Below, piece by piece: positions 1 to 6,336 of a DNA stretch of 6,804 bases (positions within the stretch are counted from its first letter, which is position 1; every line of letters starts with the position of its first letter). This DNA comes from Verrucomicrobiales bacterium. GTDB taxonomy: Bacteria > Verrucomicrobiota > Verrucomicrobiia > Verrucomicrobiales > DEV007. Position numbers and translations under genes: made by a program. The notes below the pieces were generated by a model. That model saw nothing but the letters and a program-made list of their open reading frames with translations, ran no database searches and was not told the DNA's origin. Where the stretch lies: positions 1 to 6,804 of the forward strand of contig JALRFZ010000578.1 of assembly GCA_023253615.1 (NCBI GenBank), in the 5' to 3' direction.

Positions 1-32
1 CTTCCGTTTCTTCCGTGATTTCCGTAGGCCGC
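1..32. repeat. Diverged copy of the TTCCGTG repeat arm, cut by window edge
   Basis: TTCCGT occurs three times (2-7, 11-16, 20-25) with 9-nt spacing, and the stretch ends in AGGCC. It aligns with the right arm of the inverted repeat at 1508-1538 (three TTCCGTG units, then GGGCC), in the same orientation and likewise just downstream of a stop codon (the TAG of the DUF1501 gene is at 39-41). The matching opposite arm, if there is one, would lie outside the window. Confidence 0.65.
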
Positions 33-38
33 TACCGG

Positions 39-1439
39 CTACGCGACCATCTCCCGCAGCACATGCCCGTGCACATCGGTGAGGCGGCGGTCGATGCCGA
101 GGAGGTGCAGCATCGTGGCGTGGACGTCGTGCACCGTCGTGGGGTGGTCGCGGTCGAGTGGCTTGTAGCCCCACGGGTCGCTCTCGCCGCACGTCACGCC
201 CCCCCGGATGCCGCCGCCGCAGAGCCAGTTGGTGAAGCAATACGGATTGTGGTCGCGGCCGGCGCCGCCCTGACCCGACGGCATGCGGCCGAATTCGGTG
301 GTCCAGAGAATGATCGTGTCGTCGAGCATGCCGCGCTGCTTCAGGTCCTTGATCAGGGCGGCGGCCCCGTGCGCCATGCCGGCCGCGAGCGGACCATGGT
401 CGCGCTTCACGTCCTCGTGGCTGTCCCAGTTCCGCCGCGGGAACCCGTTGTCATTGCCGCTCCAGACCTGCACGAAACGCACTCCGCGTTCGAGCAATCG
501 TCGTGCGACGAGACATTTGCGTCCGAAGAATTCCGTCTCCGCCTTCACGTTGATCGTCGTGTCATCGACGCCAGGACCTTCGGGAGCGAGGCCGTAGAGT
601 TTCTTGATATGTTCCGGCTCGCGCGAGACATCGAGGGCATCCGTCGCGCTGAGTTGCATCGCCGCGGCGAGTTCGTAGCTGCGCACCCGCGCCTCGAGCC
701 GGTCATCGCCCGGTCGCGCCGCGGCGTGGAGCGAATTGAGGCGCGAGAGGGCGTCGAGTCCGGCGCGGTCGTTTTCGGGCCGGATGAATTCGCTCTTCGG
801 CGCGAAGAGATCCGCCACCGGCGTCGCGCTGCCCGGGCGGATCACGGTGCCCTGGTGGCGCGCCGGCAAAAAGGCGTTGGCCCAGTTCTTCGCTCCGTTC
901 GAGGCGAAGCCGCGGTGGTCCGGCAGCACGACGAAAGACGGGAGATTCTCGTTTTCACTGCCCAGCGCATACGAGACCCACGACCCCGCGCTCGGGAATC
1001 CGGGGAAAACAAATCCCGTCGTCTGCAATAGCGTGCCCTGGCTGTGTACGCCCGTCTTGCCGACGACATTGTGGACGAAGGCGATGTCATCGACCACGTC
1101 CCCGAGCGGTGAGACGATGTCGCTGACCGCCTTGCCCGATTCGCCGTAGCGGCGGAACTGCCACGGACTCGCGAAACAAGCGCCTGGGGTCGATTGGAAG
1201 AGCTCCACTGTCTCGCCCGGATCCCAGGGCTGGCCGTGTTTCTTCTCGAGGAGCGGCTTGTGATCGAAGAGATCGACATGACTCGCCGCTCCCGCCATGA
1301 ACAACTGCACGACCCGCTTCGCCCGCGGCGGATGATGCAGGGTGCCGGAAAGGACGCCATCCCGCGCGAGCAGGTCGGACAAGGCGAGGCCGGAGAACGA
1401 GCCCGCGAGCGTGCCGAGGAAGTGGCGGCGTGAGCCCAT
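39..1439 (-). CDS. Tat-exported DUF1501 family protein
   Basis: The product is 466 aa and belongs to the DUF1501 family, which is abundant in planctomycetes and verrucomicrobia and has a fold related to sulfatases and alkaline phosphatases. Its biochemical role is not established. It opens with a twin-arginine signal, SRRHFLGTL at residues 3-11, so export of a folded protein is expected. Family landmarks are FMAGAASHVDLFDHK (about 47-61), NWDSHED (337-343), TTEFGRMP (380-387), GRDHNP (394-399) and, near the C-terminus, HDVHATMLHLLGI (437-449). The length is normal for the family. I chose the ATG at 1439 because the Tat motif follows at once. The open frame continues upstream to 1580, but that part translates the intergenic inverted repeat and the end of the neighbouring gene. 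No clear Shine-Dalgarno sequence is seen. The stop is TAG at 39-41. It lies 118 nt downstream of the DUF1549/DUF1553 gene, the usual partner of this family; a joint role is inferred from that pairing. Confidence 0.93.
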   Translation of the reverse strand: MGSRRHFLGTLAGSFSGLALSDLLARDGVLSGTLHHPPRAKRVVQLFMAGAASHVDLFDHKPLLEKKHGQPWDPGETVELFQSTPGACFASPWQFRRYGESGKAVSDIVSPLGDVVDDIAFVHNVVGKTGVHSQGTLLQTTGFVFPGFPSAGSWVSYALGSENENLPSFVVLPDHRGFASNGAKNWANAFLPARHQGTVIRPGSATPVADLFAPKSEFIRPENDRAGLDALSRLNSLHAAARPGDDRLEARVRSYELAAAMQLSATDALDVSREPEHIKKLYGLAPEGPGVDDTTINVKAETEFFGRKCLVARRLLERGVRFVQVWSGNDNGFPRRNWDSHEDVKRDHGPLAAGMAHGAAALIKDLKQRGMLDDTIILWTTEFGRMPSGQGGAGRDHNPYCFTNWLCGGGIRGGVTCGESDPWGYKPLDRDHPTTVHDVHATMLHLLGIDRRLTDVHGHVLREMVA

Positions 1440-1460
1440 CGACTCTGATCCCAGGGGCTG

Positions 1461-1536
1461 CCCACGGAATTCACGGAATCGCACAGAATGGAGTTCGGAC
1501 GAAAAGGATTCCGTGCGATTCCGTGAATTCCGTGGG
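1461..1536. repeat. Long intergenic inverted repeat built from ATTCCGTG units
   Basis: Arms 1461-1489 and 1508-1536 are reverse complements over 29 nt with a single mismatch (A1485 opposite C1512). The 18-nt centre holds a further short pairing, TTCG (1494-1497) with CGAA (1500-1503). Each arm is itself a tandem repeat: the right arm reads ATTCCGTG three times, spaced 10 and 9 nt apart. It occupies most of the 118-nt gap between the DUF1549/DUF1553 gene and the DUF1501 gene. As RNA it would form a very stable hairpin. No T-run follows it on the minus strand, so it does not look like an intrinsic terminator. An mRNA-stabilising or processing element, or a mobile palindromic repeat, are the alternatives. 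Confidence 0.92.
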
Positions 1537-1557
1537 CCGTTCTGCTGGAATGGCATT

Positions 1558-4557
1558 TCAATCGACATACACAAACGCATTGAGGTTCAGCACGACTCTC
1601 GCGAGGCTTTCCTCGCCGTGTTCCTTGAGATGTGCGACGAGCACATCACGCTCGTCCGCCGAAGGCTCCCGCCCCGCTGCGAGGCGGAAGGCGAGCTCCA
1701 CTTGCGCCTCGGGCGATGCCGCTGCCTCCTTCCTCAGGCGTTCGCCGAAGTGCCGCGACATGGCCTCGACGAAACGGCTGTTCCATTGGGTCAGTGCCTG
1801 CAGGGCCGTGGTCGATTCGTCGCGCGAGGGCACGCTCGTCGAGGGATCGGCGCAGTCGAGGGTCGTCAGCATCGGCTGCGGCTGCGAGCGGACCACGAAG
1901 CGGTAGATCGTGCGGCGGTGCGAGGCCGGATCGTCCGGATCGTGGAGGTGGTATTGGTAATGCGGCGAATGCTCCGGCTTCTCGATGATGAAATCCTGGT
2001 AGGGCTTGCCCCCAGCGGCGCGGTCCAGCTTGCCGCTCACCGAGAGCACCGAATCGCGGAACTCCTCGGCGGTGAGGCGGCGACGGTTCGCCCGCCAGTG
2101 GTAGGCGTTGCCCGCATCGATCGCCGCATTCGCCTCATCATGACCCGACGCTCTCCGATACGCCTCGCTCGTGATGATGAGGCGCACCAGCGACTTCACC
2201 GATTGCTCCGGATCATCGCGCAGCCGCGCGGCGAGGTAGTCGAGCAGCTCCGGGTGCGTCGGCTCCAGTCCGCCGCGTCCGAAGTCGTTCGGCGTGCCGA
2301 CCAGCGGCGTGCCCATGGTCCATTGCCAGATCCGGTTCGCGATCGAGCGCCAGACAAGCGGATTGTCCTTCCTCACCAGGTAATCGGCCAGTTCGGCGCG
2401 CGCCTTGCCCTCGTCCCAGCCCTCCGTCGCGAATCCGGGGAAGGTCTCTGGAGCCCCCGGCCACAACGGCACCGCACCTGGAGCGACCGCCTCACCCGGC
2501 GCTTTCAAATCTCCGCGGTGGAGCACGTGGATGGCTCGGGGTTTGCCGCCGGTGGGACGAAAGCCGCCGGCCTGGTTGAACTGCGTCGCCGCCGCGTAGA
2601 CGAGCTCGCCCTGCGGAATGGCCTTCAGTTGGTCTTCGAGCGGTGCCAGCTCTTTTGTGATCGCCTCGATCCGCTGTTCGTTCTCGGGCGAGCGCAGCGA
2701 CTCCTCGATCGACCGCCGCTCCGCCTGGAGGGTGTGCAATTCGGCGAGCGCTTGGTCGTCGGAAAGTTCGCGGTGGTAGATGCCATCGACGAGATTCGTC
2801 TTCCGCCAGCGTTCGCCCGACTCGATGCTGTCCTTCGCCGACACCGTCGCCGCCTTTGCCAGATTCTCGGCCTCGGCCGCACCGCTCACCTCGATCTCGG
2901 CAAGGGCGAGCATGTAATCGTCTTTCCGCTCCGCGAGCTTCGTCGCGGTGAGCCGCACGAAACGGAAGCTCCGTCCCTCCGCCGCGATCGCCACCGGCGC
3001 GGTTCGCGGATTGGCCTGATCTCGATCGGTCGCGTCGTGTAGCATCGTCACGCCGGTCTTGAACTCCGCATCGTCGGATCCCTCGACCCGGTATCGCACC
3101 GGAAAGCCGAAGCCCGCTCCGATCCCGGCGAAGTCGTCGTGGGCCGGACGCAGCCGCACCTCGGCGACGGGCACGCTTTTGCCAAAATCGAGCTGCACCC
3201 ATTTCTCCTCCTCGGGCTTCTTCACGATCTGGCTGTGGAAGCCATACTGCGGACGCAGATCCGGCGCGCCGTGTTTCTCCTTCAGCTCCGCGATGCGCCG
3301 GTCCACGCCCGAGGCTTTGGCCGCGACGAGCTTCTTGTGATCGCCCTCGAGCTTGCCCTTCTCGCCCTTGAGCGCGTTGATTTTCGAAGTCAGCTCGAGG
3401 CGCTGTTTCTCCTGCTCCGGCGGCAGGCCCGCGTAGACGCGCTCGGCCCGGTCGATGGCGGCGAAGACGGCGTGGAGCCGGTAATAATCCTCCATCCGCA
3501 CCGGATCGAACTTGTGATGATGGCACTGAGCGCACTGCACCGTGGTGCTCTGGAAGACATTGAAGACGGTCGAGACCATCTCATCACGGTCGAGGTGTTT
3601 TGCGATGCGTCCGTCGAGCTTGCCTTCGCCGACCTCGATGTGGCCGATCAGATCCCAGGGTCCCGCCGCGAGAAAACCGAGCGCGACGACGCCGTCGGGC
3701 GTGCCGGGGTAGAGCACGTCTCCCGCGACCTGCTCCCTGACAAAACGACTGTAGGGTTTGTCCTCGTTGAAACTGCGGATCACATAATCGCGATAGGGCC
3801 AGGCGTTGTTGCGGGGTTTGTCCTTGTCGTAGCCGTGCGTCTCGCCGTAGCGCGCGAGATCGAGCCAATGCTGCCCGAACTTTTCGCCGAAGGCGGGGGA
3901 GGCGAGCAATTGATCGACCAATGAACGCCAATCGGTAGCGGTGATGGGTAAACGGTGATCGGTATTCGGATTTTCAATGCCACCGATCACCGATAACGGA
4001 TCACCGATGACCTCCCCCGGCGGCAGGCCGGTGAGGTCGTAGCTCAAGCGACGTACCAAGGTCGCAGGATCCGCGGGTCCCAGCGGCTTCAGGCCCTTTT
4101 CCGCGAGCTTCTTGTCGATGAAAACGTCGATGGGGTTTTGACTTGACCCTGTTGAATCACTGACCATACCCTCTTGAACCGGCCGCAGCGACCACCAGTC
4201 GAGATCGCGTTTCGGATTGTAGGCGAGCTGTCGTTCGTCGGGCCAAGGTGCTCCGGCGGCGATCCAGGCGGCCAGGATTTTCACCTCGGCTTCGGAGAGC
4301 GGAGGTTCATCCTTCGGCATCTCGGGCATGGGGCCGGAGACGAGATCGATGAGGTCGGAGAAAGATCCGTGGGAGCGTGCCGCCTCCGCGGAAGAGAGAT
4401 CGAATCTTCCCTTCTTCGCATGGGAGTCGTGGCAGAAGAGGCATTTCGCCTCGAGGATGGGAGCGACCTCCTTCTCGAAGTCGGGAGCGGCGCGACCAAT
4501 GGATCCGGCCAGGCCGAGGACGGTCAGGGTGATCAGGTGGCGGGTCGCGCGGGTCAT
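1558..4557 (-). CDS. Secreted PSCyt1-DUF1549-DUF1553 protein with internal discoidin-like domain
   Basis: The product is 999 aa. Residues 1-24 look like a Sec signal peptide (MTRATRHLITLTVLGLAGS, then GRAA). PSCyt1, the planctomycete cytochrome c-like domain, spans about 25-105 with a heme-type CXXCH motif, CLFCH, at 39-43. DUF1549 (PSCyt2) spans about 142-375, with LTGLPP, LVDQLLASP and HWLDLARYGETHGYD, and ends in a second CXXCH, CAQCHHHKFDP, starting at 342. A charged coiled coil (about 380-430) leads to an F5/8 type C (discoidin)-like region (about 433-560; WVQLDFGKSVPVAEVRLRP), then a second coiled coil (about 598-652). DUF1553 (PSD1) fills about 718-985 (GTPNDFGRGGLEPTHPELLD). The family is typical of PVC bacteria. 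A periplasmic redox or polymer-processing role is often suggested, but the reaction is unknown. The ATG at 4557 gives a clean signal peptide; starting at 4671 would overlap the upstream gene by 62 nt and add an Arg-rich leader. No strong ribosome binding site is seen. A translated 7-nt-unit palindromic repeat occupies residues 184-209. Confidence 0.95.
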   Translation of the reverse strand: MTRATRHLITLTVLGLAGSIGRAAPDFEKEVAPILEAKCLFCHDSHAKKGRFDLSSAEAARSHGSFSDLIDLVSGPMPEMPKDEPPLSEAEVKILAAWIAAGAPWPDERQLAYNPKRDLDWWSLRPVQEGMVSDSTGSSQNPIDVFIDKKLAEKGLKPLGPADPATLVRRLSYDLTGLPPGEVIGDPLSVIGGIENPNTDHRLPITATDWRSLVDQLLASPAFGEKFGQHWLDLARYGETHGYDKDKPRNNAWPYRDYVIRSFNEDKPYSRFVREQVAGDVLYPGTPDGVVALGFLAAGPWDLIGHIEVGEGKLDGRIAKHLDRDEMVSTVFNVFQSTTVQCAQCHHHKFDPVRMEDYYRLHAVFAAIDRAERVYAGLPPEQEKQRLELTSKINALKGEKGKLEGDHKKLVAAKASGVDRRIAELKEKHGAPDLRPQYGFHSQIVKKPEEEKWVQLDFGKSVPVAEVRLRPAHDDFAGIGAGFGFPVRYRVEGSDDAEFKTGVTMLHDATDRDQANPRTAPVAIAAEGRSFRFVRLTATKLAERKDDYMLALAEIEVSGAAEAENLAKAATVSAKDSIESGERWRKTNLVDGIYHRELSDDQALAELHTLQAERRSIEESLRSPENEQRIEAITKELAPLEDQLKAIPQGELVYAAATQFNQAGGFRPTGGKPRAIHVLHRGDLKAPGEAVAPGAVPLWPGAPETFPGFATEGWDEGKARAELADYLVRKDNPLVWRSIANRIWQWTMGTPLVGTPNDFGRGGLEPTHPELLDYLAARLRDDPEQSVKSLVRLIITSEAYRRASGHDEANAAIDAGNAYHWRANRRRLTAEEFRDSVLSVSGKLDRAAGGKPYQDFIIEKPEHSPHYQYHLHDPDDPASHRRTIYRFVVRSQPQPMLTTLDCADPSTSVPSRDESTTALQALTQWNSRFVEAMSRHFGERLRKEAAASPEAQVELAFRLAAGREPSADERDVLVAHLKEHGEESLARVVLNLNAFVYVD
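3931..4008. repeat. Heptamer-based palindromic repeat inside the DUF1549 coding region
   Basis: On the plus strand, CACCGAT units sit at 3981-3987, 3988-3994 and 4002-4008, with the variant AACGGAT at 3995-4001. The opposite side carries inverted units: CGGTGAT at 3939-3945 and 3953-3959, with GGGTAAA between them. Arms 3939-3963 and 3982-4006 pair at 21 of 25 positions, including 11 consecutive bases (CGGTGATCGGT with its complement), around an 18-nt AT-rich loop. The stretch is read in frame as about residues 184-209 of the PSCyt1-DUF1549-DUF1553 protein. It uses codons uncommon in this window, such as TTA and a run of ATT GAA AAT. Confidence 0.85.
4144..4178. repeat. Imperfect direct repeat in AT-richer linker of the DUF1549 gene
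   Basis: ACCCTGTTGAA (4146-4156) and ACCCTCTTGAA (4168-4178) are 11-nt copies with one mismatch, 22 nt apart. TGACC also recurs at 4144 and 4161. The stretch encodes a Ser/Gln-rich linker (EGMVSDSTGSSQNP) between PSCyt1 and DUF1549 and is visibly less GC-rich than its flanks. It may be chance or a decayed repeat. Confidence 0.4.
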
Positions 4558-4609
4558 CACATCAGCAGCATGCCCGGTCTTCGCCTCTCCCACAAGCCAC
4601 GAGAACACG

Positions 4610-6265
4610 TCACTCCGCCCCCTTCCCGTGTCGTTCACGGATCCTCGGCGCGAGCCACTTCGCCGTTTCACTCGCGATCACGTTGTAGCCCGCGAGAGTC
4701 GGATGACGGTCGCCATACCAGCCGGGCAGGTGACCGAAAAACGCATCGAGCCGGTTATCCAGCACCACGATCTGCGGATCGGCGCCCGGTTGCACGTAGG
4801 GCGTGGCGAGCGGGCGGAGCGCCTCGGGCACTTTCGAGAGGGCGTAACGGCGGTAGTTGAGCATGTCGGGGCCTTTCTCCAACTCGGCGAGGTAGCGGGG
4901 CACGATGTCAAAGAGGGGCAGCTTCTCCTCCGCGGCGATGCGGGTGATGAGGGCGTTGATCTCGGCGTGGTTGTTCACCGTCGAGTAGGGGATCGCGGTC
5001 ATGGCGATGATCACCGCATCGGGGTGATCCTGTTTCAGGCGTCCGAGCAGTTCGCGGAAATCCTTGGGAAAGTTCTCGGCGAAGTTCTCGCGCTTCGAGG
5101 CGTCGTTGAGGCCGTAGCGGATGAAGAGGTAGTCGGCCTTCGGCTTGGTGGCGATGTCCTTCTCGTAGCGGCCGCTGTCGAGGAGACGGCGGATGTATTC
5201 GCCGCTGAGGCCCTCGTTGTGGACATCGGTGGGCGGCAGATCGGGTTCGGTGGCGAGGAGGATGCGGACGTGATCCTCGAACTGCGGTTCATCGGGCGCG
5301 AACTTTTTCGGAATGCCCGCCTCGGTCGTGCTGTCGCCGATGAGGAGGATCTGGAGCCGCTTCGGACCGGCGGTCGCATCGCTGAAGGCGAAGGGTTTTC
5401 CGTCTCCGAGAATCTGATCGGAGGTGATCGTCGGGCTGATGTGTTTTTCGACATGCTCGATGAAGAGCTCCGTGCCGCGCTGATGGCTCACGAAGGGCCA
5501 GCGCTTCGGATTGTACATCGAATCGGTGAGATCACGCATGAGGACGACATTCTTGCCGTTCTTTGCCATCTGGCGGAGCCCGAAGGGACGGCCCGCGACG
5601 CACATGTTGACGTGCACTCCCATCAGGATGACGTGGTCGATGTCGTGCGAATCGAGGAGATTCCAGATCTCGACGCCGGAGTCGCTGATGGCGTCCTTCT
5701 CCTGGTCGATGCGGAGGACGTCGATCTGTTTCGTCCAGGGAGCCTTCGGATTCAGTCCCTTCGCCTCGAGCTCCGCGGCCCATTTGGCGTGTTCGTCAGG
5801 ATCATCGTCCTCGCCACCGTCACTCTGGTCGATCGGATAAATCGCGGCTTCCTCGGTCGGGATCTGTTTGCACCATTCGCCGATCTGGTTCGGAATCCAG
5901 GCCGCGGGAGGGGCGGCGATCGCGCGCTCGCGTGCCGCAGTGCCTTCGTAGGCCTTCATGCAACCGCTCGGGGCGTGGATGATGAGGACTCCGGCGGCGC
6001 GGGCCTTTTCGAGGACCTCGTTCATGCGCGGGGCCATCTCGCCTTCACGGATGACGGCGTTCCTGCAGTGATGCAGGTCCCACATGTCGCAGACGATGAT
6101 CGCGGTGCGCGAGGGCAGCCACGATTCCTTGGCGAGCTTCGCCGTACCGGTGCGGCCGCGCGTCTGCAGCTCGAAGGTCAGGGGCGTCTCGGCGGCGGAG
6201 GCGGAGAGCGCCGCAGCGCCGAGGAGGGCGAAAAGGGATGGTCGAAAACAGCGGAGGAGATTCAT
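4610..6265 (-). CDS. Secreted fusion of isochorismatase-like cysteine hydrolase and SGNH/GDSL esterase
   Basis: The product is 551 aa with a Sec signal peptide (residues 1-24, cleavage likely at SASA/AE). The N-terminal half (about 36-275) resembles isochorismatase-like cysteine hydrolases, which split C-N, amide or ester bonds with an Asp-Lys-Cys triad. Candidates are Asp60 in IIVCDMWD, Lys190 in RIDQEKDAISDSG and Cys222 in GVHVNMCVAGRP. This half carries an extra acidic loop (DQSDGGEDDDPDEHAKW, 146-162). The C-terminal half (about 302-545) has SGNH hydrolase blocks: GDST with nucleophile Ser312, Gly352 in NEGLSGE, Asn387 in YGLND, and the final DRHPT with Asp519 and His521. SGNH enzymes are esterases, often deacetylating sugars. 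Both active sites look intact, so two secreted hydrolytic activities on one chain are likely; the substrate is unknown. The ATG at 6265 is chosen because the signal peptide begins there; the open frame reaches 6313. The stop is 52 nt before the PSCyt1 gene, consistent with co-transcription. Confidence 0.92.
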   Translation of the reverse strand: MNLLRCFRPSLFALLGAAALSASAAETPLTFELQTRGRTGTAKLAKESWLPSRTAIIVCDMWDLHHCRNAVIREGEMAPRMNEVLEKARAAGVLIIHAPSGCMKAYEGTAARERAIAAPPAAWIPNQIGEWCKQIPTEEAAIYPIDQSDGGEDDDPDEHAKWAAELEAKGLNPKAPWTKQIDVLRIDQEKDAISDSGVEIWNLLDSHDIDHVILMGVHVNMCVAGRPFGLRQMAKNGKNVVLMRDLTDSMYNPKRWPFVSHQRGTELFIEHVEKHISPTITSDQILGDGKPFAFSDATAGPKRLQILLIGDSTTEAGIPKKFAPDEPQFEDHVRILLATEPDLPPTDVHNEGLSGEYIRRLLDSGRYEKDIATKPKADYLFIRYGLNDASKRENFAENFPKDFRELLGRLKQDHPDAVIIAMTAIPYSTVNNHAEINALITRIAAEEKLPLFDIVPRYLAELEKGPDMLNYRRYALSKVPEALRPLATPYVQPGADPQIVVLDNRLDAFFGHLPGWYGDRHPTLAGYNVIASETAKWLAPRIRERHGKGAE

Positions 6266-6269
6266 GGCT

Positions 6270-6290
6270 TTTCCCGATTGAAGCGGGAAA
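6270..6290 (-). promoter_or_regulatory. Small hairpin in the leader of the hydrolase gene
   Basis: On the minus strand, TTTCCCG (6290-6284) pairs with CGGGAAA (6276-6270) around a 7-nt loop, ending 4 nt before the ATG at 6265. The 3' arm contains GGGAAA, the only purine-rich stretch close enough to serve as a ribosome binding site, so the hairpin could mask initiation. There is no T-run, so a terminator for the regulator gene is unlikely. The function is inferred from position only. Confidence 0.35.
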
Positions 6291-6336
6291 GCCGCGCGAT
6301 GTCCGGTCCACATTCGCGTAAGCGAGGACCCTCGCC

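Noticed and set aside
15..1031. A 338-codon open frame on the plus strand
   Set aside because: It mirrors the DUF1501 gene, whose motifs on the minus strand are unmistakable.
1461..1536. A CRISPR repeat or insertion-sequence terminal repeats
   Set aside because: The units are 8 nt in back-to-back arms with an 18-nt centre. There are no spacers and no transposase gene between the arms.
1440..1580. N-terminal extension of the DUF1501 protein by 47 residues
   Set aside because: It would translate the inverted repeat and overlap the preceding gene, and it would bury the Tat signal inside the protein.
1342..3042. A 566-codon open frame on the plus strand
   Set aside because: It is antisense to the DUF1553 half of the large gene, crosses the intergenic inverted repeat, and has an Arg-rich composition without domains.
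4626..4640. CCGTG/CACGG stem near the end of the hydrolase gene
   Set aside because: It is only 5 bp, within coding sequence, and is not related in layout to the TTCCGTG repeats.
4558..4671. N-terminal extension of the PSCyt1 protein by 38 residues
   Set aside because: It overlaps the end of the hydrolase gene, is Arg/Ser-rich, and would place the signal peptide internally.
6322..6335. GCGAG/CTCGC stem as a terminator after the regulator
   Set aside because: The stem is only 5 bp with a 4-nt loop and no T-run follows it on the minus strand.
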